Shown one piece after another: positions 57,961-64,000 of a DNA stretch of 64,000 nt; the stretch's first letter is position 1; each line of letters opens with the position of its first letter. This stretch comes from Gordonia sp. SL306. Lineage in GTDB: Bacteria; Actinomycetota; Actinomycetes; Mycobacteriales; Mycobacteriaceae. Location of the stretch: the NCBI RefSeq assembly GCF_026625785.1, contig NZ_CP113063.1, positions 2,790,001 to 2,854,000 on the forward strand, read 5' to 3'. The translations under genes were made by a program, and so were the position numbers. The notes beneath the pieces are model-generated. The model was not told the DNA's origin and ran no database searches. It was given only the letters and a program-made list of their open reading frames with translations.

Positions 57961-59445
57961 GTGGTGACCGGGGAATCCGAACAGCTCGACGTGCTGATCG
58001 TCGGCGCGGGTCTGTCGGGCATCGACGCCGCCTTCCGGATCACCGAACGCAATCCGGATCTGCGTTACCGGATCGTCGAGCGGCGCAGCCGGATCGGTGG
58101 GACATGGGACATCTTCCGCTATCCCGGCGTCCGGTCGGATTCCGACATCTTCAGCCTGAGCTTTCCGTTCCGCCCGTGGCCCGAGGACCGAACCATCGCC
58201 GAGGGCGACGAGATCCGCGACTACCTCGAGGACACCGCACGCGAGTTCGGGATCGACCGACACATCGACTTCGAGGTGTCGGTCACCGCAGCCGATTTCG
58301 ACAGCGACACGGATCTCTGGACGGTGACCACCGAGGTCGCCGGGACCCGTCGGACCTACGTCGCACGATTCCTGTACATGTGCACCGGGTATTACCGCTA
58401 CGACGAGGGATACCTGCCGGACTTCCCCGGCATGGCCGACTTCTCCGGCACCATCGTCCACCCGCAGTTCTGGCCGGAGGACCTCGATTACGCGGGGAAG
58501 AAAGTGGTGGTGATCGGCAGCGGTGCCACCGCGGTCACCCTGATCCCTGCCATGGCGGAATCTGCGGGCGAGGTGACGATGCTGCAGCGGTCGCCCACCT
58601 TCATGTTGCCGCTCCCGCGGCAGGATCCGATGACCAGAGTGCTGCGGCGGGCACTCCCGAAGAAGTGGTCGCATCACCTCATCCGGTGGCGAAATGCACT
58701 GGGCACCTTGGCCTTCTACCTCTACTGCCGCGCCTTCCCGAAGCTCTCGCGCCGTACCCTCCGTCAGATCGCGATCCGTTCGCTGCCGAAGGGCTACGAC
58801 GTCGACACCCACTTCCGGCCCCGCTACGAGCCCTGGGACGAGCGGTTGTGCATCATCCCTGACGGCGACTTCTACCGCACCATCCGACGCGGCGACGCCG
58901 ACGTGGTGACCGACCAGATCGATCGATTCGTCTCGGGCGGCATCCGACTGGTCTCCGGCCGTGAACTCGACGCCGACATCGTCGTCACCGCCACCGGACT
59001 CGCACTGATCGCCTTCGGCGGCGCGACGTTGAGCATCGACGGTCATGAGTTCAAGCCGCACGACAAGTTCGCCTATCGGGGATACATGCTCAACGACGTC
59101 CCGAACATGGCGTGGTCGGTCGGCTACACCAATGCGTCGTGGACCCTTCGGGTCGATCTGACCAGCCAGGCCTTCGCGGACCTGATCGCGCACATGGCCG
59201 AGCACGGGTACACGCACGCATATCCGACGGTCGGGTCGGCGGTGCTCCCGGAGGAACTGCTGCTGGCCCTCGACTCGGGATACGTACGACGAGCCGCGAC
59301 GCTGTTGCCCAAGGCGTCGTCGGAGCGGCCGTGGCGCGTCCGGCACAATCTGGTCCTCGACGCCATCGACGCGCGACGGTACGACGTGACCGAGGCGATG
59401 GTGTTCGGGACGGTCGAACCTCGGGTAGGCGTGCGTCCGGCCTGA
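57961..59445 (+). CDS. Flavin-containing (Baeyer-Villiger-type) monooxygenase, EthA-like
   Basis: The 494-aa monooxygenase has FAD motif VLIVGAGLSGIDAAFRITERNPDLRYRIVERRSRIGGTWD (about residues 11-50), the Baeyer-Villiger-like fingerprint FRYPGVRSDSDIFSLSFPFRPWPEDRTIAEGDEIRDYL, NADPH motif VVVIGSGATAVTLIPAMA (about 180), and VTATGL (about 345). It is like M. tuberculosis EthA (489 aa), which oxidises ketones and thioamides. Here FxGxWxxxRYPG details suggest the same group. GTG start, no leader. Upstream is ku; downstream an MFS transporter 44 bases away, possibly co-transcribed. Confidence 0.9.
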   Translation: MVTGESEQLDVLIVGAGLSGIDAAFRITERNPDLRYRIVERRSRIGGTWDIFRYPGVRSDSDIFSLSFPFRPWPEDRTIAEGDEIRDYLEDTAREFGIDRHIDFEVSVTAADFDSDTDLWTVTTEVAGTRRTYVARFLYMCTGYYRYDEGYLPDFPGMADFSGTIVHPQFWPEDLDYAGKKVVVIGSGATAVTLIPAMAESAGEVTMLQRSPTFMLPLPRQDPMTRVLRRALPKKWSHHLIRWRNALGTLAFYLYCRAFPKLSRRTLRQIAIRSLPKGYDVDTHFRPRYEPWDERLCIIPDGDFYRTIRRGDADVVTDQIDRFVSGGIRLVSGRELDADIVVTATGLALIAFGGATLSIDGHEFKPHDKFAYRGYMLNDVPNMAWSVGYTNASWTLRVDLTSQAFADLIAHMAEHGYTHAYPTVGSAVLPEELLLALDSGYVRRAATLLPKASSERPWRVRHNLVLDAIDARRYDVTEAMVFGTVEPRVGVRPA

Positions 59446-59489
59446 ATAATCGCTGGCCGGACGCGGTCACCATCCGGCAAGCTCGATAT

Positions 59490-60809
59490 GTGAGCACCGG
59501 TTCCGATCGGCATTTGGCCGACCATCGACTGCCCGCAGCGCTGAGACCGTTCGCGCTGCGGCAGTACCGGCTGCTCGTTCTCGGCCTGGTACTGGCGATG
59601 TTCGCCGACGGCGTGTGGACCGTCGGGGTGGTGTGGCAGGTCATCGACATGGGCGGCGGGCCGGGACAGCTCTCGGCCGTCACGGGCGTGGCGGCCCTCG
59701 GCATGGTGGTGTCGACTCTCGCAGGCGGAGTTCTCGCCGACCGGGTCTCCCAGCGCCTCATCATGATCGCGCTGGAGACCGTGAAGTTGCTGGCGTTCGC
59801 GGTCGTGGGCGTCGCCGCCATGCTCGGTGTTCTGAACCAGCCTTTCCTGATCACCGCCGCTTTTGTCGGTGGCGTCACCATGGGCATGTACTACCCTGCG
59901 TACTCGGCGTTGCTCCCGAGCATCGTGGAGGCGGAACAGCTGCAGGCCGCCAACGGGATCGAGGGTTTCCTGCGCCCGGTCGTCTTCCAGGCGCTCGGCC
60001 CGATGGTGGCCGGTGGTGCGATCTCCATCGCCTCTCCGGCGGTGGCGATCGTGCTGGCAGGCGTCGCGAGCGCGGTGTCGTCGCTGTTCTATGTCGCGAT
60101 GGACCCGGTCCGGGTGCGGCGCGAGCCCAGCGCGATCACGGTGCATCCATTCCGGTCGGTGGTCACCGACATCGCCGAGGGCTTCGCGTACATGTGGCGC
60201 ACGCCGTGGTTGTGGGCGACGCTGTTCTTCGCCTGCATCCTGGTGCTCGCCACCATGGGGCCGATCGAGGTCCTGGTGCCGTTCGCCCTGCGGGAGCGTG
60301 TGCACGGCGGTGCCGGTGATCACTCGTTGGTGCTTGCGGCGTTCGGCGTCGGTGCAGCACTGTCGTCGCTGGTGTTCGCCTCGATCCCGATGCCGCGACG
60401 ATATCTGACGGTGATGTTCTCGATCTGGGGTTTCTCGAGCGTGCCGCTGGTGATCATGGGCTTCGCCGACCGGACATGGATGTTCGTGGCGGCCGGGCTC
60501 CTGATGGGTATCCTGTTCGACGGCCCGATGGTCTTGTGGGGCACGCTGTTACAGCGCAGGGTCCCGCCGGCGCTCCTCGGGCGGGTCGCGAGCCTGGACT
60601 TCTTCGTCTCGGTCGCGTTGATGCCCGTGTCGATGGCGATCGCCGCGCCGGTCAGTCACGCGATCGGGTTGACCGCCACCTTTGTGCTGGCGGGTCTGGT
60701 GCCGGTGCCGGTCGCGGCGTGCTTCTACCTCGCGGCGCGCCTGTGGCGTGACGAGATCGACCATCCGTTGCGGATTCAGGTGACCGACAATCCCAAGGTC
60801 CTCACCTGA
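59490..60809 (+). CDS. MFS transporter
   Basis: The 439-aa protein is a 12-helix major facilitator. Start GTG 59490 is favoured, as the longer frame runs through the upstream gene. Features are LRQYRLLVLGLVLAMFADGVWTVGVVWQVIDMGGG at the first helix and the loop-2/3 motif GVLADRVSQRLIMIALETVK. Helices continue to QLQAANGIEGFLRPVVFQALGPMVAGG in the second half, resembling the actinobacterial MFS group that includes multidrug and macrolide exporters. Substrate unknown. The gene is convergent with lysG and overlaps it by eight bases. Confidence 0.85.
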   Translation: MSTGSDRHLADHRLPAALRPFALRQYRLLVLGLVLAMFADGVWTVGVVWQVIDMGGGPGQLSAVTGVAALGMVVSTLAGGVLADRVSQRLIMIALETVKLLAFAVVGVAAMLGVLNQPFLITAAFVGGVTMGMYYPAYSALLPSIVEAEQLQAANGIEGFLRPVVFQALGPMVAGGAISIASPAVAIVLAGVASAVSSLFYVAMDPVRVRREPSAITVHPFRSVVTDIAEGFAYMWRTPWLWATLFFACILVLATMGPIEVLVPFALRERVHGGAGDHSLVLAAFGVGAALSSLVFASIPMPRRYLTVMFSIWGFSSVPLVIMGFADRTWMFVAAGLLMGILFDGPMVLWGTLLQRRVPPALLGRVASLDFFVSVALMPVSMAIAAPVSHAIGLTATFVLAGLVPVPVAACFYLAARLWRDEIDHPLRIQVTDNPKVLT

Positions 60810-61719
60810 GCCGACCCGGTGGTGCGACGAGGTGCTCGGCGGCCGCGGCGACGGTGAGTTCGGTCAGGGCGTCGAGGATCGGCGAGCTGAGTTTCCAGTA
60901 TTGCCAGAACAGCGGGACGTCGACATGGTGGTCGACGATGGGGATCACCCGGCCCGCGTCGAGCGCATCGGCGATCTGGGCCTCCGGCACCGCACCCCAC
61001 CCGACACCGAGTTGCACGGCGAGGTGGAACTCGGTGGAGGCCGGGATGTAGCTGATCGGTGGCGAGACCGGCTGCGCGGCAAGAGTTGTCAGCACGTCCC
61101 GCTGGATGTAGTCATTGCGGTCGAACAGCACCATCGGGGCGCGCGACAGCGCCGCGGCAGTCGGGCCGTCGGGGAGCCAACGGGCCACGAAATCCGGTGT
61201 GGCGACGGGCAGGTAGCGCATCGACCCGAGTGCCCGGGTGGTGCAGCCGCGGATGCCGAGTGGGTCGGAGGTGATGGCGGCGAGTACTTCTCCCGACCGG
61301 AGGAACCGGGTGTTCTGGCTCTCGTCGTCGCGCACCACCTCGATGGCGACCGGGTGCGCGTGATGCATTTGCGCGAGAACCGGGAGGAACCACGTGGCCA
61401 ACGAGTCCGCGTTCGCCGCGATCGGGAGGTGGATGCGGGCGGAGTCCTCGTCGGCCGTGCCACTGCCGATCAGTTCGGCGCGGGTCTCCTCGAGTAGCAG
61501 CTCCCATTGTTTGGCGAGGCGGACGAGCACCTCACCGTCGGGCGTGGCCGTGGCCGGTTTTGTCCGGCGGAGGACGACTCGTCCGACCGAGGTCTCGAGG
61601 GCCTTGATCCGCTGGCTGACCGCGGACGGAGTGATGTGCAGCGATGTCGCCGCGGCGTCGAAGGTGCCCTCACGGAGAACCGCGGCGAGGGTCTGCAGGC
61701 CTTCCTGGCTGATCTCCAT
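60802..61719 (-). CDS. lysG: LysR-type regulator LysG/ArgP
   Basis: The 305-aa LysR protein has an N-terminal winged helix (GLQTLAAVLREGTFDAAATSLHITPSAVSQRIKALETSVGRVVLRR, residues 8-52) and an effector domain that in this group binds lysine, arginine or histidine. PANADSLATWFLPVL and LGIRGCTTRALGSMRYLPVATPDFV are conserved in LysG. The divergent lysE gene across 80 bases is the expected target: in Corynebacterium, LysG activates lysE when basic amino acids rise (family knowledge). T-N11-A motifs for LysR sites should sit in the gap. Confidence 0.92.
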   Translation of the reverse strand: MEISQEGLQTLAAVLREGTFDAAATSLHITPSAVSQRIKALETSVGRVVLRRTKPATATPDGEVLVRLAKQWELLLEETRAELIGSGTADEDSARIHLPIAANADSLATWFLPVLAQMHHAHPVAIEVVRDDESQNTRFLRSGEVLAAITSDPLGIRGCTTRALGSMRYLPVATPDFVARWLPDGPTAAALSRAPMVLFDRNDYIQRDVLTTLAAQPVSPPISYIPASTEFHLAVQLGVGWGAVPEAQIADALDAGRVIPIVDHHVDVPLFWQYWKLSSPILDALTELTVAAAAEHLVAPPGRLR

Positions 61720-61799
61720 CCGCCGATCTTAAGTTGCTTTGATGATTCATGAAAAACATTCGCTGGATTGTTGTGCCTGGCGTCTTTACCGTCGTTGCC

Positions 61800-62420
61800 A
61801 TGAGTACGTATGTCCTTGCCGCCATCGCCGGGTTGCTGACCGGCGCGGGGCTGATCATCGCCATCGGTCCCCAGAACGTCTTCGTCATCCGGCAGGGTGT
61901 GGCCCGCGCGCACGTGATCCCGGTCGTCGCGGTGTGCGCGATCTCCGACGTCGTCCTGATCCTCGCGGGTGTCGCCGGGCTCGGCGCACTTGTCGCCGCT
62001 CATCCGGCAGTCGTGACGATCGCGAAGATCGTCGGCGGCGGCTATGTCATCGTGCTCGGGCTGATGGCGGCGCGCCGGTGCCTGCGGAGCAGCGAGGCCA
62101 TCGTGACCAATGCAGGCGAGGCGAACACGGTGAGCCGGTGGGCGGCGGTTGGGATGACGCTGGCCCTCACGTGGCTCAACCCGCACGTCTATCTGGACAC
62201 GGTGCTCACCATGGGCGCCATCGCGAACAGCCATGGAAATGCCAAGTGGGCGTTCGCCATCGGCGCCTGCCTCGCGAGCCTCCTGTGGTTCGCATCGCTC
62301 GGCGGAGGTGCGACGAGACTTGCCCGCCACTTCGCGTCACCGAGGTCGTGGCGGATGCTCGACGCGGTCGTCGCGGTCGTGATGCTCGCGATGGGGGCGA
62401 TGCTGATCGCGTCGGTGTGA
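61800..62420 (+). CDS. lysE: LysE/ArgO-family basic amino acid exporter
   Basis: The 206-aa exporter (ATG 61800; the earlier ATG at 61749 lies in the regulatory gap) has five to six hydrophobic helices. MSTYVLAAIAGLLTGAGLIIAIGPQNVFVIRQGVARAHVIPVV is the conserved LysE/ArgO start (G-P-Q-N motif near residue 25), followed by AVCAISDVVLILAGVAGLG and LTWLNPHVYLDTVLTMGAIA, where the Asn-Pro pair and Asp are functional. Exports lysine, arginine or related residues to prevent internal accumulation. Divergent from lysG. Confidence 0.93.
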   Translation: MSTYVLAAIAGLLTGAGLIIAIGPQNVFVIRQGVARAHVIPVVAVCAISDVVLILAGVAGLGALVAAHPAVVTIAKIVGGGYVIVLGLMAARRCLRSSEAIVTNAGEANTVSRWAAVGMTLALTWLNPHVYLDTVLTMGAIANSHGNAKWAFAIGACLASLLWFASLGGGATRLARHFASPRSWRMLDAVVAVVMLAMGAMLIASV

Positions 62421-62423
62421 GGC

Positions 62424-62486
62424 CGCAGGCTCGCTCCTCAGGGATCGGGTGATTCGCTCGCAGGCTCGCTCCTGAGGGATCCGGTG
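62424..62486. repeat. Tandem 35-bp imperfect repeat between lysE and the MMPL gene
   Basis: CGCAGGCTCGCTCCTCAGGG at 62424 recurs as CGCAGGCTCGCTCCTGAGGG at 62459, with GATCCGGTGG-like ends. The copies are 35 bases apart. The convergent intergenic gap holds nothing else. Confidence 0.7.
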
Positions 62487-62508
62487 GCGTTCGCGGCGAG
62501 GCGGGCCG

Positions 62509-64000
62509 TCACACCTTCGCCGGCTCGGGCTCCCAGAGATCCGGATCCACCTGGGTCTCGATCGGGATCTCGCGGATGGCGGAGCCCTCGACGTCGACGT
62601 TGGGCACGATGCGGTCGAGCCAGCGGGGGAGCTTCCACGCGGTGTCGCCGAGCAGCGTGATGACCGCGGGCACCACGGCCATCCGGATGATGAACGCGTC
62701 GAAGAACACCGCGGCGGCGAGTGCGAAGCCCATCATCTTCGCGATCGTGTCCGGTGCCAGCATGAACGCCGCGAACACGGAGATCATGATCACCGCCGCG
62801 GACGCGACCACCCGGGCACCGTGCTGATAGCCGACGATGACGGACTCCTTGGCCGAGACGCCGTGCACGTATTCCTCACGCATTCGGGTCACCAGGAACA
62901 CCTGGTAATCCATCGCCAGGCCGAACACCACGCCCACCAGGAAGATCGGCAGGAACGAGATGATCGGTTTGGTGTGGTCGATCAGGCCGAAGTCGCCCTC
63001 CTGGAAGATCGCCACGGTCGCGCCGAACGTCGCGCACACCGAGAACAGGAAACCGATGGTCGCGATGAGCGGGACCAGCAGCGACCGGAACACGATCGTC
63101 AGGATGATGAAGGCCAACCCGACCACGACGATCAGGAACGGGATCAACGCCGAACTGAGCTTCGACGAGATGTCCGACATGATCGCGGTCTGTCCGCCGA
63201 CGTTGACGGTGGCGCCGTCGGGCGACGTCGCGCCGTAGTCGCGGATCTGTTCCATCAGGTCGTGGGTCTGCGGACCGCTCGGCGACTGCTGCGGGGTGAC
63301 CGAGATGAGTGCGGCGTTCGCGCCCGCCTGCGGGTTCGCCGGGTCGGTGCCGTTGCCGATCCAGGTGATCTGGGCCGGATTGGCGACGTTGTCGAGGGTC
63401 TTGACCTTGTCGACGACGGCGGTCGCCGCTGGTGCCACGTCGCCGCCGTCTGCATCGCTGACCACCACCAGGAGCGGACCGTTCACGCCCTCGCCGAAGC
63501 CGCGATTGAGCAGCTGGGTGGCGGCGTATTCGCTGTCGGTGGTCGACTCCATCCCGAGTTCCATCTTGGTCATCGGGATGGCGGCGACGGCCAGGAGGAT
63601 GAGACCGATGATGGCCACCGGTAGCGGGTAGCGGGTGACGAACCGCGCGAACCGCAATCCGTTCGACGGCTGCGAGTCGGGTTCGTCGCCGTGCCGGATG
63701 CCCGGGATGCGGGGTTTGAACGCGAATCGGCCGAAGGCGCCGAGAAGCGCCGGGATCAGGGTGATCGCGCCCAGCACCGCGACGAGGACGGCCACGGCCG
63801 CGGCGACACCCATCTGGGTGATGAACGGGATCCCGACCACGGCGAGCGCGGCGACCGCGATCATCACCGTCAGGCCCGCGAACACGACGGCCGAACCCGC
63901 GGTCCCGACCGCCCGTCCGACCGCGGCCTCCCGACTGCCGCCGAGATTCAGCTCGGATCGATACCGGGACACGATGAACAGCGCGTAGTCGATCGACACG
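62509..64000 (-). CDS. MMPL-family (RND) transporter, C-terminal fragment
   Basis: The gene runs off the right edge; about 497 codons of its 3' part are present. GVDYALFIVSRYR-like residues (SIDYALFIVSRYRSELNLGG), then TAGSAVVFAGLTVMIAVAALAVVGIPFITQMGVAAAVAVLVAVLGAITLIPALLGAFGRF, belong to the first transmembrane block. An extracytoplasmic domain (VVVSDADGGDVAPAATAVVDKVKTL) and a second block (FLPIFLVGVVFGLAMDYQVFLVTRMREEYVHG) follow. This is the MMPL architecture of lipid/mycolate exporters and efflux pumps. The end WEPEPAKV lacks a long cytoplasmic tail as in MmpL3, so it is not MmpL3. Confidence 0.9.
   Translation of the reverse strand, partial: VSIDYALFIVSRYRSELNLGGSREAAVGRAVGTAGSAVVFAGLTVMIAVAALAVVGIPFITQMGVAAAVAVLVAVLGAITLIPALLGAFGRFAFKPRIPGIRHGDEPDSQPSNGLRFARFVTRYPLPVAIIGLILLAVAAIPMTKMELGMESTTDSEYAATQLLNRGFGEGVNGPLLVVVSDADGGDVAPAATAVVDKVKTLDNVANPAQITWIGNGTDPANPQAGANAALISVTPQQSPSGPQTHDLMEQIRDYGATSPDGATVNVGGQTAIMSDISSKLSSALIPFLIVVVGLAFIILTIVFRSLLVPLIATIGFLFSVCATFGATVAIFQEGDFGLIDHTKPIISFLPIFLVGVVFGLAMDYQVFLVTRMREEYVHGVSAKESVIVGYQHGARVVASAAVIMISVFAAFMLAPDTIAKMMGFALAAAVFFDAFIIRMAVVPAVITLLGDTAWKLPRWLDRIVPNVDVEGSAIREIPIETQVDPDLWEPEPAKV

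Noticed and set aside
54561..58052. LigD extended upstream to 1163 codons.
   Set aside because: The extension is antisense to ku; the family starts about MVIMAGG/MAGG.
1..64000. tRNA, rRNA, insertion sequence or prophage genes.
   Set aside because: No transposase, integrase or phage motifs and no tRNA cloverleaf or T-loop pattern were noticed by eye; a tRNAscan run would settle the tRNA point.

Overview
The window looks like a 64 kb piece of a high-GC Actinobacterium of the mycolic-acid group (Mycobacteriales). A Gordonia-like organism is the best guess. This rests on sequence features, not a database search: an antigen-85-type mycolyltransferase, a DUF3068 (PorA-family) protein, a PE-PPE-domain secreted hydrolase, an MMPL transporter, a Rv1272c/Rv1273c-like ABC exporter pair, an EthA-like monooxygenase, a SulP-carbonic anhydrase fusion and a DyP/encapsulin pair. 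GTG starts are common. Many genes have a -10-like hexamer 6-10 bases before the start codon and no ribosome binding site, as expected for leaderless transcripts. I see no rRNA, tRNA, insertion sequence, prophage or CRISPR array, so this is mostly chromosomal core and near-core gene content.

Layout. 1-11.2 kb: the end of a ClC channel gene, a DUF1697 gene, a tiny Pro-rich protein beside a secreted DUF4185 protein, two divergent citrate synthase genes (one carrying an N-terminal HTH domain) sharing an operator-rich intergenic region, trans-aconitate methyltransferase, RNase HI with a 2-hydroxyacid dehydrogenase, a MerR/aldo-keto reductase operon, a sterol-regulon-like SDR with a KstR-type box, and two small conserved genes. 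11.2-20.2 kb: a two-gene ABC exporter, encapsulin and its DyP cargo, a large FAD dehydrogenase and an amidase. 20.5-27.6 kb: mycolyltransferase, DUF3068 envelope protein, an ABC1/AarF kinase-like protein and a three-gene Mn/Zn-type ABC importer. 27.8-39.2 kb: an alcohol dehydrogenase, then a copper region (CopB-type ATPase at 29.1 kb; csoR, copZ, a 48-aa membrane ORF and a CopA-type ATPase at 36.2-39.2 kb) interrupted by nadB, two alpha/beta hydrolases and a Pro-rich protein. 39.2-49.4 kb: a large 21-bp repeat array, a flavoprotein behind a near-perfect KstR box, a membrane-anchored molybdopterin oxidoreductase, a PE-PPE hydrolase, the pntAA-pntAB-pntB transhydrogenase operon, a DoxX-like protein and a DUF218 protein. 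49.6-64 kb: SulP-carbonic anhydrase fusion, cyclic-nucleotide phosphodiesterase, SDR, dienelactone hydrolase, the divergent ligD/ku NHEJ pair, a Baeyer-Villiger-type monooxygenase, an MFS exporter, the divergent lysG/lysE pair and the C-terminal part of an MMPL transporter.

How the parts connect. Copper is handled by at least five genes in two blocks 7 kb apart, which share CsoR-type operators and are therefore probably one regulon. Two genes far apart (SDR at 8.95 kb, flavoprotein at 39.56 kb) share a TNNAACNNGTTNNA box and may belong to a sterol-catabolism regulon. The least explained structure is a family of 21-bp tandem repeats, found in three intergenic regions and in two of them built as inverted units followed by direct units. 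A 91-bp rod-like inverted repeat in front of the CopB-type gene is also unexplained.
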